Assembly (NCBI RefSeq): GCF_913775985.1
Contig: NZ_CAJYMB010000154.1
Span: 1 to 47,151, forward strand
DNA: 47,151 bases
Source: an uncultured Pluralibacter sp.
Lineage (GTDB): Bacteria > Pseudomonadota > Gammaproteobacteria > Enterobacterales > Enterobacteriaceae
Direction: 5' to 3'
Part shown: in pieces, positions 1 to 7,003 of the stretch
How the letters are laid out: every line of letters starts with the position of its first letter
How positions within the stretch are numbered: position 1 is the stretch's first letter
Notes under the pieces: generated by a model
The model's database searches: none
What the model saw: the letters and a program-made list of their open reading frames with translations, nothing else
What the model was told of the DNA's origin: nothing
Program-made: the position numbers and the translations under genes

Positions 1-160
1 TAATCTCATCCTCGGCCAACGGCATAAACGACACCATACCGCCACGGCGATACATCAGCGCACGCTGGCACTCCGGAAATGAATGCAGTTTGGCAACGAT
101 AACCCCATCGTGGCATCTGATAACTGCGTAACCCTTTTTTGGTAAATCTTTTACTTCCAC
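1..160 (-). CDS. Hypothetical prophage protein, 3' end outside window
   Basis: An open frame starts at a GTG (160-158) and runs off the left edge after 53 codons. A GAGGGG Shine-Dalgarno lies about 8 bases upstream of the GTG, which is why I chose this start. The peptide begins MEVKDLPKKGYAVI and has basic and hydrophobic stretches but no motif I can name. It lies 43 bases downstream of the dinI-like gene on the same strand, so it is probably transcribed from the same SOS promoter. I do not recognise the family. Confidence 0.55.
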   Translation of the reverse strand, partial: MEVKDLPKKGYAVIRCHDGVIVAKLHSFPECQRALMYRRGGMVSFMPLAEDEI

Positions 161-203
161 CCCGAGTCCCCTCTTATAAACCTGAAATTAAATCCACAGC
201 TGA

Positions 204-437
204 TTAATAAAACCACTCATCTGCGCTTTCCCAGGTCTCCTGCAGGATCTCCTCGATGCGTTTTTTGTCCGCCTTTTCTCCTCCAACGATACTCAGGCCG
301 TCAGAGCCGGCACGCCGGACCGTAAGCTTGCAATCAGCATAGCTTTTATCGATACGCTTCTTAAGCTCCAGCTCAAGCGCAGGAACCGCCCCATCCGGCA
401 ATTTTTTGGTGCGATCAATTGTGACCTCAACTTTCAT
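204..437 (-). CDS. DinI-like family protein of prophage
   Basis: This 77-residue protein matches the DinI family along its whole length. It starts MKVEVTIDRTKKLP, carries the conserved KADKKRIEEILQETWES helix and ends in an acidic ADEWFY tail. E. coli DinI binds RecA filaments and modulates SOS cleavage of LexA and UmuD; the same role is inferred here. I chose the ATG at 437 over an in-frame ATG at 455 because GGAGG lies just before it and the length then fits the family. A near-perfect LexA box lies just upstream, so the gene should be induced by DNA damage independently of the phage repressor. Confidence 0.9.
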   Translation of the reverse strand: MKVEVTIDRTKKLPDGAVPALELELKKRIDKSYADCKLTVRRAGSDGLSIVGGEKADKKRIEEILQETWESADEWFY

Positions 438-456
438 AAATCCTCCCTCAAACATT

Positions 457-476
457 CACTGTATAAATATACAGTA
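457..476 (-). promoter_or_regulatory. LexA operator (SOS box) of the dinI-like gene
   Basis: The core 459-474 is CTGT-N8-ACAG with an AT-only spacer, and the flanks extend it to a near-match to the 20-base LexA consensus. It lies 20 bases upstream of the dinI-like start codon. Read on the minus strand it is preceded by TTGAAT and overlaps a TATACT-like -10, an arrangement close to that of the host sulA promoter in this same window. Confidence 0.9.
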
Positions 477-565
477 TACCTACAACCAGTAAGATTCAAG
501 TTTTTTGAGGGCACGTTTTGTGAATACCATACTGCTGTTTATAAAGATGTTTTCGCTGTGAAACT

Positions 566-584
566 AAAAACCCGCCGAGGCGGG
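566..584 (-). terminator. Intrinsic terminator after the C5 methyltransferase gene
   Basis: The stem CCCGCC/GGCGGG (571-576 and 579-584) with a two-base tip is followed on the minus strand by five T (570-566). It lies six bases past the stop codon of the cytosine methyltransferase and probably ends the leftward early operon. Confidence 0.8.
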
Positions 585-589
585 CTTAG

Positions 590-2575
590 TTATGCTGCCA
601 GTTCTTTTGCCCTACACATTTCTGGTAAATTCGCACGCACCAGCGCTTCGGCGAACGGCGGCGGCACCGCGTTGCCGCAGCGCGCAACCTGATGGTGTTT
701 TGCGTGCTTCACGCCACGATAGTCGCGGTCGATGATGTACCAATCGGGAAACCCCTGCGCTCGGTAGAGTTCATGCGGCTGCAGCATACGCATGCCGATG
801 TCGATAATGCGATACCTCACCCCGTCAATTTCCACCAGCCCTGTCGAATCTGCGCCGCAGTATTCACGCAGGAATGAGAGCACCTGCTGAGCGCGCTGCT
901 CGTCGTAATCCTCGACCGCCAGCGTCGTTTTTACCTCCCCGACATGCTGGCCGCCGGCGGTTACTGTCGGCATTGGTTCATCAGTGCGCTGCCCGTCACG
1001 GCATGTGCCGCGTAGCTTAACCAGATTCGAAGCCACTACCGCATGATGGTCCACTGTGGTCACTGAGTGTGCCGGGCCATCCAGGCTGACGCCGGGGCCA
1101 CTATAATTTCCGCCGTAGTGTTTGGCGAGGAATGCGCTGGTAACAGCAAATTTATTGCCGCCGGCGGTAACAGTGCCTACCGGTTTCTGCATGTCCAGCA
1201 CTCGCGGGGCCTGCCCTGGACGCTCGCCATATCCCATCTGAATCAGCGTCGGGCAAACCAGCTGCGATTTACCGCTGCCACCAGCGGTAATTGTGGCGCT
1301 CGGCTCATCTGCACGATGGCCGATGCTGGCGCCGAACTGCCGCGCTATCACAGGAGCAATGACGCACGCGTGGTTCGTATTGCATAGCGTGTGCATCGGC
1401 TGTTCCGCGTTGCGTGGCTTCGCAGAATATTTCGGCCCACCAGCGCCGGCAATAAACGGCGTTAGCGCTGCCTCTACCAACCCCAGCGCATGACCGTTTC
1501 CACCGGGCCGCGCTGAAGTTCCCGCTGTCACTGTCGGTACAGGTTCGGTGACCGGCTGTCCGGTGGCGCCAGTACGGAATTTGGTCAGGTGTGGGACGGC
1601 TATAGAAAACCCGTGTTTTTTTGTAATGGTCTGCAGCGGCTCCGCCAGCGCCTGGCCTCGAAAACAGTCGTACGTTCCGCGCGTCGTAGTGTGGTTGCAT
1701 TTCACGACAAACGGGCTGGCGCTGTCGATAACGAACCGCTGAATACCGCGAGCGATCCGGCGCAGGGTATTCTCTGCCAGCGGCCGCTTGCGGTCAAAAA
1801 TCGACGGTGCCGGTATTGACCAGTCTATGCACTCCGCCGCGGTGCGCCACGGCGCCAGCTGGCCGGCCAGCACCGTCGGTGATTTCGGATCGCCGTGGGT
1901 AACCTCGGGCCACACTATCGGCTGCCCGTCGCGGCGCATGACCATGAAGAATCTTTTGCGAATCGTCGGCGCGCCGTAGTCACAGGCGCGTAGTTCACGA
2001 TACTCAACGGTGTACCCCAGCCCTTTTACCAGCCGGGCGGCATCCTCACTATCAAGCGAAATATTCAGAAATTCGCAGCACTCGAAAAGAGCGGGATGAT
2101 CTGTCGGTATGCCGGTGGTCAGCATGCCGACGAAAGCCTGGAATGTTTCCCCGACGCGTTCCGGGTCCGGCCGCATTTCGGCAGCCAGCAGCGGGCCCCA
2201 CGTTTTAAACTCTTCAACGTTCTCCAGCATCATCACACGTGGATCTACATCCAGCCCCCAGCGTAGTGTTACCCACGCCAAACCGCGAATTGCCTTTTCA
2301 ACTGGTTTAGCGCCTTTCGCTTTCGAAAAGTGGCGACAGTCTGGCGAAAACCAGGCCAGTCCGACGCGGCGGCCGGCAGTCGCAACCTTCGGCCTCACAT
2401 CGTAAACAGATTCGCAATAATGTAGTGTGTTAGGGTGGTTTGTCGTGTGCATCGCCACAGCGTTCGGGTCGTGGTTGATGGCTATATCAACGCTGCGCCC
2501 AATCGCCAGTTCAATGCCCGTCGAGGCGCCGCCGCCACCAGCAAAGTTATCAATGATGATTTCGCTCTCTCTCAC
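590..2575 (-). CDS. Phage DNA (cytosine-5) methyltransferase with repeated recognition region
   Basis: This 661-residue protein has the C5-methyltransferase motifs in order: motif I FAGGGGASTG (11-20) for SAM binding, the catalytic-loop Cys80 in SPDCRHFS, ENV (118-120), TIRKRFF (204-210) and the C-terminal GNAVPP (634-639). Between about residues 310 and 545 lie seven similar units centred on T-I/V/L-T at residues 316, 348, 396, 428, 468, 504 and 537, several reading P-x-x-TVTAGG. This is the place of the target-recognition region in C5 enzymes. It would methylate cytosines in phage DNA, probably to evade host restriction. The start overlaps the upstream methyltransferase stop by four bases (ATGA), so the two are translationally coupled. 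It is the last gene before a terminator. The target sequence cannot be told from the sequence. Confidence 0.9.
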   Translation of the reverse strand: MRESEIIIDNFAGGGGASTGIELAIGRSVDIAINHDPNAVAMHTTNHPNTLHYCESVYDVRPKVATAGRRVGLAWFSPDCRHFSKAKGAKPVEKAIRGLAWVTLRWGLDVDPRVMMLENVEEFKTWGPLLAAEMRPDPERVGETFQAFVGMLTTGIPTDHPALFECCEFLNISLDSEDAARLVKGLGYTVEYRELRACDYGAPTIRKRFFMVMRRDGQPIVWPEVTHGDPKSPTVLAGQLAPWRTAAECIDWSIPAPSIFDRKRPLAENTLRRIARGIQRFVIDSASPFVVKCNHTTTRGTYDCFRGQALAEPLQTITKKHGFSIAVPHLTKFRTGATGQPVTEPVPTVTAGTSARPGGNGHALGLVEAALTPFIAGAGGPKYSAKPRNAEQPMHTLCNTNHACVIAPVIARQFGASIGHRADEPSATITAGGSGKSQLVCPTLIQMGYGERPGQAPRVLDMQKPVGTVTAGGNKFAVTSAFLAKHYGGNYSGPGVSLDGPAHSVTTVDHHAVVASNLVKLRGTCRDGQRTDEPMPTVTAGGQHVGEVKTTLAVEDYDEQRAQQVLSFLREYCGADSTGLVEIDGVRYRIIDIGMRMLQPHELYRAQGFPDWYIIDRDYRGVKHAKHHQVARCGNAVPPPFAEALVRANLPEMCRAKELAA

Positions 2576-3324
2576 GCGTATTTCTCCATGGCGCTGGCCA
2601 GCGACTTAGCCGCGGCGATAATTGACGTTACCGGCATTTTCTCCAGCCACATCCTGTTGATGTGGTGCTGCAGGCGCCGCTGATGATGCGCCGGTAGATC
2701 TCCGGCGTTCTCCACCTGGCTGAATACCATAGCAACCTCGGAAGGCCAGACAGTTTCGGGTACCTCAACCAGCAATAAAGATTCAAGTTCAATAATTCTG
2801 CTGGTGGCATACTGCAATAGGGAAACATCACCAGATTGCGCAGCAATAGGACTGTTTTTAACAAAGCTAATCCAATGTGTTTTGTCCGCCTTTCCCGTGC
2901 GTTGCCAGACAGCAGGTTTCTCGTTCGTTAGTTCCAGAACCTGACTGACCGGAATTTGCGTTTCGTTCCATTTGAAGATTAATACGCCGTGTGGCCGCAA
3001 CACCCGGAATGCTTCTGCGAAACCGGCGCGCAAGTCGTCACGCCAGGTATCGCGATTCAGTTTTCCGTATTTCTTTCCCTGCCAGCCGTTTGGTCCCACG
3101 CGTTCCAGATGCGGGGGATCGAACACCACTACCGGAAAGATGGCATCGGAGAATGGTAACGCGCGGAAATCAGCAATCAGATCCGGGGCGATTACCAAAC
3201 TGCGCCCGTCGCAGAGCACATGCTGCTCTGAGCGAATGTCGCTAAATACTGCACGTTGATCATTTTTGTCGAACCAGAACATGCGGGACCCACAGCACAT
3301 GTCGAGAATGGTTTGCTCTGTCAT
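2572..3324 (-). CDS. Phage SAM-dependent methyltransferase (DPPH type)
   Basis: This 250-residue protein begins with a SAM-binding LDMCCGSRMFWFD (residues 7-19) and carries VVFDPPH (66-72), the motif IV form typical of amino-methyltransferases, including adenine-N6 enzymes. The core resembles a small methyltransferase family common in enterobacterial phages, which usually ends near the THWISFVK segment (149-156). Here about 94 further residues follow, helical and of unknown role, so the gene may be a fusion. It overlaps both neighbours by four bases. The substrate is uncertain; DNA is inferred from its pairing with the C5 methyltransferase. Confidence 0.8.
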   Translation of the reverse strand: MTEQTILDMCCGSRMFWFDKNDQRAVFSDIRSEQHVLCDGRSLVIAPDLIADFRALPFSDAIFPVVVFDPPHLERVGPNGWQGKKYGKLNRDTWRDDLRAGFAEAFRVLRPHGVLIFKWNETQIPVSQVLELTNEKPAVWQRTGKADKTHWISFVKNSPIAAQSGDVSLLQYATSRIIELESLLLVEVPETVWPSEVAMVFSQVENAGDLPAHHQRRLQHHINRMWLEKMPVTSIIAAAKSLASAMEKYA

Positions 3325-3542
3325 ACTGCACGCTCCTCAAACAGCACCTCGCCATCGATGCCGCCGATTTGGTAAATTATCGAACCATCCTCCCGGTACT
3401 CTACCGGTGCAGCGCTCCATCCGTCACCATCGACATCCTCATCATCGCCAACCAGAATAAAACCACCTGTCACCATGCTAAACGGGTACATTTCTCCCTC
3501 TGTCCAGTATCCCTCGGTATCTCTGATGCATTTGACGATCAT
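3321..3542 (-). CDS. Hypothetical small acidic phage protein
   Basis: This 73-residue acidic protein begins MIVKCIRDTEGYW and contains a GDDEDVDGDGW stretch. It overlaps the downstream methyltransferase and the upstream winged-helix gene by four bases each, the tight packing expected of a phage early operon. I do not recognise the family; short small-beta-barrel proteins in similar positions are common in lambdoid phages. Confidence 0.6.
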   Translation of the reverse strand: MIVKCIRDTEGYWTEGEMYPFSMVTGGFILVGDDEDVDGDGWSAAPVEYREDGSIIYQIGGIDGEVLFEERAV

Positions 3543-3862
3543 GATTTCGCACCCCCAAAAATTTTATGGATCTGATATCCCTGCCAGTTCTGGCGGCACT
3601 GCTCTGTGATACTGACACGCTGACGCCTTGGCTTTTCTGTTGCAGGCTTAATCGGCTTGAGGTTGATTTCTCCGCGGCGTAGCCGGTAAACAGGGTGATA
3701 GAACCGACCAACGTTAGATACAACGCCGGCACGTACCAGGTACTCCAGCAGGCGATTTGCTTTTTTGCAGTCGCAGTCCACCAGCGCGCGCACCTCTCGC
3801 GGCGTTATTTCTCCCTGCTCCTGCATCGCGTTAACAATTTTCCAGAGATTATTACTGGCCAT
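3539..3862 (-). CDS. Winged-helix phage protein
   Basis: This 107-residue protein begins MASNNLWKIVNAM. Residues 1-60 read as a winged helix: helices around GEITPREVRALVDCDCKKANRLLEYLVRAGVV, then a beta wing (GRFYHPVYRL). A basic tail follows. I chose the ATG at 3862 because GAGGAGGG lies seven bases upstream and the longer in-frame start at 3913 would overlap the upstream gene by 49 bases. It is probably a DNA-binding regulator, but no target is evident. It follows another winged-helix gene after only two bases. Confidence 0.7.
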   Translation of the reverse strand: MASNNLWKIVNAMQEQGEITPREVRALVDCDCKKANRLLEYLVRAGVVSNVGRFYHPVYRLRRGEINLKPIKPATEKPRRQRVSITEQCRQNWQGYQIHKIFGGAKS

Positions 3863-3864
3863 GT

Positions 3865-4296
3865 TCACGCCCTCCTCGCCGCACGCCGGTAACAAGCATC
3901 CCGGCGCCGACACAGGCGCGACATCTCATTGGAGTTGCAAGCCATATCCAGAGCGCTGGTGTACTGCGCGGCAGCCCGACGCCAGAAACCTTTCAACTCA
4001 AGCTCCTGTGCCAGCGCCTCCACCGCCTGCAGCTTCTCAGGATCTTTAGGCTTTTCCAGCATGAAAGGCAGCACCACGTCCGGTATGCAGGCTCCTTCTG
4101 CTGCGGTGTAGGCATATTGCGTGCCGTTGTGCTTGCGGATAATAATGCCCTTACGTGTCAGCGACCTGAGAAAGTTACAGGCCGTACTGGCAGAAACATC
4201 CAGGGCTTCACAGATGTCACGAATGACACAGCCAGGCATGTGGCGTACGGCGATCGCCACCCGGTCTATCTGATTAATTTTTACTATATTGGTCAT
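3865..4296 (-). CDS. Winged-helix regulator with ANR/PerC-like C-terminal motif
   Basis: This protein has 143 residues. The N-terminal part (about 10-65) looks like a winged helix, with the recognition-helix region DVSASTACNFLRSLTRKGII. The C-terminal part (about 95-140) has the pattern A-x-x-LE-x-x-GFWRRAAAQY...A and a Cys/Arg-rich end, which resembles the tail of PerC- and ANR-type regulators found on enterobacterial phages and plasmids. It probably regulates phage or host genes. The start codon lies at the end of a repeated linker that also holds the stop codon of the P-like gene. Confidence 0.65.
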   Translation of the reverse strand: MTNIVKINQIDRVAIAVRHMPGCVIRDICEALDVSASTACNFLRSLTRKGIIIRKHNGTQYAYTAAEGACIPDVVLPFMLEKPKDPEKLQAVEALAQELELKGFWRRAAAQYTSALDMACNSNEMSRLCRRRDACYRRAARRA

Positions 4297-4312
4297 TGGT
4301 CAAAACTCGTTA
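4294..4312 (-). repeat. Stop-to-start linker repeat, copy A
   Basis: Read on the minus strand this is TAACGAGTTTTGACCAATG. The TAA is the stop of the P-like replication gene and the ATG is the start of the winged-helix gene. It is one of four copies of a shared 19-20 base element found in both early operons of this prophage. Confidence 0.8.
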
Positions 4313-4981
4313 GTTGCTTAATCCAGCCGCTTTACGACGCTTGTACTCTTCCATCAAAATCTGCGCAGGCGTTGGCCCGGCAGGATGGTGTGGTGCAACA
4401 AGCTGGCGGCGTATAGGTGGCACGCTGAAACCATTGCCTACGTGCTTGGTCCACTTCGTCAGTAATTTTTCTGCCAGTTTTTTTAACTCCCCTTCGGTCA
4501 TCTGGCGCTCGACGCCAGTCCTGCGCATCTCGATGCAGATGTGGTACAGCACCGGCTGCGGCCACGGATATTTATCACTCCCGGAGTAGCGGTATGACTC
4601 ATTGCGCCACTTTCGGTACGCGTCCATCACTCCTTCAGACGTCAGCCCGAACGGGTTAGCCCCACTTTCGGATACCAGAGAGACAAACTCTGCCAGGTCT
4701 GGCGGCCAGGTTTTTCCCATAGCGCAGCGCTCCATGCACTGCTGGCAAACCAGCTTGATCTCGCTATCAGTCATCGATCCGATCTGGGCTATCCACAGGG
4801 CCGAGGGCTCGGCGCCATTCTTCTGGGTCCAGCGGTTCGAGAACACCTCGCCCATCACTCTCCACAGCTGCCATGCCGTTTTCACTGCCATCAATCCCGT
4901 TTCTGCGACACCAGCTCTCGTAGGCTGCGTCGATCTGCTGAACAGCTCGGGATGCTGTTGGCTCTGGTCGAACTCCTGCAT
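4310..4981 (-). CDS. Replication protein P-like helicase loader
   Basis: This 223-residue protein fits the lambda P family by length, position and pattern. It has the YPWPQPVLYHICIEMRR segment, matching the YPW...YW region of lambda P, followed by TEGELKKLAEKLLTKW and a late PAQILMEEYKRR helix. Lambda P carries host DnaB helicase to the phage origin. The start at 4981 has a strong GGAGGAG six bases upstream, which supports it even though it lies deep inside the preceding gene: the two reading frames overlap by 215 bases. In-frame ATG codons at 4891 and 4855 are alternatives without such a signal. Confidence 0.85.
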   Translation of the reverse strand: MQEFDQSQQHPELFSRSTQPTRAGVAETGLMAVKTAWQLWRVMGEVFSNRWTQKNGAEPSALWIAQIGSMTDSEIKLVCQQCMERCAMGKTWPPDLAEFVSLVSESGANPFGLTSEGVMDAYRKWRNESYRYSGSDKYPWPQPVLYHICIEMRRTGVERQMTEGELKKLAEKLLTKWTKHVGNGFSVPPIRRQLVAPHHPAGPTPAQILMEEYKRRKAAGLSN

Positions 4982-5771
4982 TCGTCACTCCTCCAGTTTC
5001 AGGTTTCTTCTTCGCTCTTACGTGCACGATGTGCCGTGCAAATTTCTGCTCCCACTGGATTTGGGTAAAAACTTTCTGCTCGGCATTCCAGTAGGCGATG
5101 AACTCTGCCAGCTCAGTTGGCAGATAATCCGGCTCTGGCAAGTTAATCCCCCACTGCGCCGCCCGCTGTCGAAAATCCATGGACGGCAACCATCCGGTGA
5201 CCAGACTAAACTTGCCTATCGGCTCGCTCAGGCCCTCCAGGTATCGAGGTGCTGCAGGTTCTACCGGTGGAGTTGCCTGGTCGGAGTTTTCGCTCGCTCC
5301 CGCGCTAAGAGAGGGGTTTTCTTTTAGATCTGTATCTTTATCTGGATCTTTATTAGTTGATGAGCCGTTAGCATTCTGTTCCAACGGCTCATCAACGACC
5401 GTTGAACGGTCGTTACCATTCCGTTTCCCTTCTGCTGATTTTTTAACTTTTCTAGCTCTTGCTGAGGCCTTTCCCGCATCAGATTTCTGACGCTGAGATG
5501 AACGAACCATCTCAAGATCCCGTTCAATACGTTCATGCTCCCACTCAGTACCGTTATCGTTAAAAAACTCTTTTAACGAGACTTCAACGGAAGACCAGCG
5601 GTCGTTAGTTAGTCGTGCTATCTTCGAAAGCCGATTTTTTGGGATCGCCCTCCCCGTTTGCCAGTAATTGAACATCAGCAGCAAGTACGCACCATGTTCC
5701 TCTGTAGACAAATGCATAGTGTCTGCAAGATAATCAGCTATATAGAGCTGCATATACGGCAATGCGGCCAT
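4767..5771 (-). CDS. Phage replication protein: DUF1376 domain plus DnaT-like domain
   Basis: This protein has 334 residues. Residues 3-90 match DUF1376 (YdaU-like): YMQLYIADYLADTMHLS, then HGAYLLLMFNYW and the R-LSKIARL segment. A charged, low-complexity linker spans about 95-180. Residues 186-255 resemble the DnaT/phage O-type C-terminal domain (WLPSMDF, ELAEFIAYWNAE, QWEQKFARHI). It is probably the origin-binding or primosome-loading partner of the P-like protein encoded just after it. The start has GGGAGGG upstream. The last 71 codons overlap the P-like frame. Confidence 0.85.
   Translation of the reverse strand: MAALPYMQLYIADYLADTMHLSTEEHGAYLLLMFNYWQTGRAIPKNRLSKIARLTNDRWSSVEVSLKEFFNDNGTEWEHERIERDLEMVRSSQRQKSDAGKASARARKVKKSAEGKRNGNDRSTVVDEPLEQNANGSSTNKDPDKDTDLKENPSLSAGASENSDQATPPVEPAAPRYLEGLSEPIGKFSLVTGWLPSMDFRQRAAQWGINLPEPDYLPTELAEFIAYWNAEQKVFTQIQWEQKFARHIVHVRAKKKPETGGVTNAGVRPEPTASRAVQQIDAAYESWCRRNGIDGSENGMAAVESDGRGVLEPLDPEEWRRALGPVDSPDRIDD
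5705..5734 (+). promoter_or_regulatory. Candidate promoter of the antisense small gene
   Basis: TAGACA (5705-5710) and GATAAT (5729-5734) are separated by 18 bases, so a transcript would begin near 5741 and leave a leader of about 70 bases before the ATG at 5810. The site lies inside the start of the DUF1376 gene on the opposite strand. It is weak evidence taken alone. Confidence 0.35.
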
Positions 5772-5809
5772 TATCCCTCCCTCATACCGAACGAGATAAA
5801 GGAACCATC

Positions 5810-6022
5810 ATGGAAAAGATTGTGGCGGTCGCCCATAGAGCAGAAATTACTGTTAATTACGATATTCAGAACGGCATGGTTTCTATCATTTCGGATGAAT
5901 GCCCAACGGTAGAAGATCCAGATCAAGGCACATGGCAAGAGCTTAAGATCCGTGGAGAAGACATTCCTGAATTGATTAGCGCCTTGCAAAGGGCTCACTC
6001 GGCCATCACTGCAGGTTTTTAA
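5810..6022 (+). CDS. Hypothetical small acidic protein encoded against the early operon
   Basis: This 70-residue protein begins MEKIVAVAHRAEITV and ends with an amphipathic helix (GEDIPELISALQRAHSAI). The start at 5810 has AAAGGA six bases upstream; a longer in-frame start at 5762 lacks this signal. The composition looks like a real soluble protein. It runs opposite to the flanking early genes and has a possible promoter of its own, so it may be a small inserted cargo gene. I do not recognise the family. An antisense minus-strand frame (6073-5771) is the competing reading. Confidence 0.6.
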   Translation: MEKIVAVAHRAEITVNYDIQNGMVSIISDECPTVEDPDQGTWQELKIRGEDIPELISALQRAHSAITAGF

Positions 6023-6070
6023 GCCCGGCTTTTCGAGGCTGATATATTTGAAGGTCTTCGTAGTGATATT

Positions 6071-6089
6071 CATTGTCAAAACTCGATTA
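6071..6089 (-). repeat. Stop-to-start linker repeat, copy B
   Basis: On the minus strand this reads TAATCGAGTTTTGACAATG. The TAA is the stop of the YdaT/CII-like gene. The ATG (6073) opens a minus-strand frame of 100 codons whose TAA overlaps the DUF1376 start codon, but that frame lies opposite a more convincing plus-strand gene. Confidence 0.75.
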
Positions 6090-6647
6090 GAAAAACTGCG
6101 GCGCTACAGCGCTAATGCTCGCCAGTAGTGGCCCCGCCGCATCTGCTGGTAGCATGTTGAAAAGAGCAACAGCAGCCTCGCGAATCTCCTTTTCAAGATT
6201 TTGTAGCGGAGCTCCCAGCAGCTTCGCCTGGTGGGCCTCAGTGCACTCTTTCATTGCGCTGGCCACCAGCTCAGGGCTGGTCTTTTCGTCCCGGCGCCAG
6301 CCGTAGCGCTTGGCGATCGCCAGGGGCATCGCGGTGATAATCGCTTCAGACAACTGCATCACGTAGCAGGTGTACTTCTCTGAACCACCCTCATTTCGGA
6401 GGTAGCGAAAGAGATTCTGTTTATTGACGGTTATGCCGCGGCCGCCAACGGCAAGCCAGCGTTCAGCCACCAGCCGGGCAATATCATCTTGCTGAGTCTT
6501 TCCTGGCAGTGCGCCCTCCCAGTCACGAACCGCGTCGAGTAGACGGCGGCATTTGATGCTATCCCGGCGACGAGGTTGAAACTGATTTTGCGTTTTCAGC
6601 GCAACCCCGCTGCGCTGGTTATGATGTTCACATGTCATGGATTGCAT
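6087..6647 (-). CDS. YdaT-like (CII-position) phage regulator
   Basis: This 186-residue protein begins MQSMTCEHHNQRSG, then has a basic region and a helical C-terminal half: NLFRYLRNEG, AIITAMPLAIAKRYGW, and a long helix ending KEIREAAVALFNMLP. The pattern resembles the YdaT family, which occupies the cII position in many lambdoid prophages. It lies directly after the Cro-like gene and before replication genes. The start at 6647 has GGAGGA six bases upstream and overlaps the Cro-like gene end by 13 bases. A transcriptional role is inferred; YdaT has also been described as toxic, so this may be a growth inhibitor. Confidence 0.65.
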   Translation of the reverse strand: MQSMTCEHHNQRSGVALKTQNQFQPRRRDSIKCRRLLDAVRDWEGALPGKTQQDDIARLVAERWLAVGGRGITVNKQNLFRYLRNEGGSEKYTCYVMQLSEAIITAMPLAIAKRYGWRRDEKTSPELVASAMKECTEAHQAKLLGAPLQNLEKEIREAAVALFNMLPADAAGPLLASISAVAPQFF

Positions 6648-6874
6648 GGTTTGTCCTCCACAGGAAGCCCATCTGTCGAATTGGGGTAAAGATCCGGGCG
6701 CAGTTCGTGGGGAGTGACCTTCCAATCAACAGCTTTGGACACGCGGACAACCAACTCTCCGGGAACTTTGTTTTTAAACCATCCGTTTACAGTTTGAGCT
6801 CGGCGGTTCAGACGTCGCCCTAATTCAGCTTGACTACAAATGGCTAACATTTTTTTTTGCACTTGGACTTTCAT
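6635..6874 (-). CDS. Cro-like (YdaS family) DNA-binding protein
   Basis: This 79-residue protein has a helix-turn-helix at about 15-38 (AELGRRLNRRAQTVNGWF) followed by the signature VTPHELRPDLYP, typical of the YdaS/Cro-like family. It is the first gene of the leftward early operon and is divergent from the repressor gene, the genetic position of Cro. It should bind the operators at 6911-6946 and repress lysogenic transcription. The leader is about 25 bases long if the predicted promoter is right. Confidence 0.85.
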   Translation of the reverse strand: MKVQVQKKMLAICSQAELGRRLNRRAQTVNGWFKNKVPGELVVRVSKAVDWKVTPHELRPDLYPNSTDGLPVEDKPCNP

Positions 6875-6905
6875 TAAGTTATCTCGCAGTGATGTTGTAA
6901 TGCAC

Positions 6906-6946
6906 AGTAAATCAAATTATTTCGATATCGTCAAATTTAATCGATA
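6906..6946 (-). promoter_or_regulatory. Leftward early promoter with two operator sites (OR-like)
   Basis: On the minus strand TTGACG (6934-6929) and TTTACT (6911-6906) are 17 bases apart and form the probable promoter of the Cro-like gene. Two related 17-base sites cover it: 6911-6927 in the spacer and 6930-6946 over the -35. They match each other at 13 of 17 positions and share the half-site TCGATA. Site 6930-6946 matches, inverted, a site beyond the repressor gene at 16 of 17 positions. Confidence 0.75.
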
Positions 6947-7003
6947 TGCATACCTACAGATTTTATCTGTATAATTGAGATAGATTTCTGAATAGGCTGG
7001 AAA

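Noticed and set aside
1305-1700. Minus-strand and plus-strand frames inside the C5 methyltransferase gene
   Set aside because: They are shadows made possible by the internal repeats; the methyltransferase frame is intact throughout.
5771-6073. Minus-strand frame of 100 codons that starts at linker copy B and ends in TAATG with the DUF1376 gene
   Set aside because: Its placement fits the operon, but the composition (many Cys, Phe, His, Trp) looks like an antisense shadow, and the opposite strand holds a more protein-like frame with a ribosome-binding site. I keep it only as an alternative.
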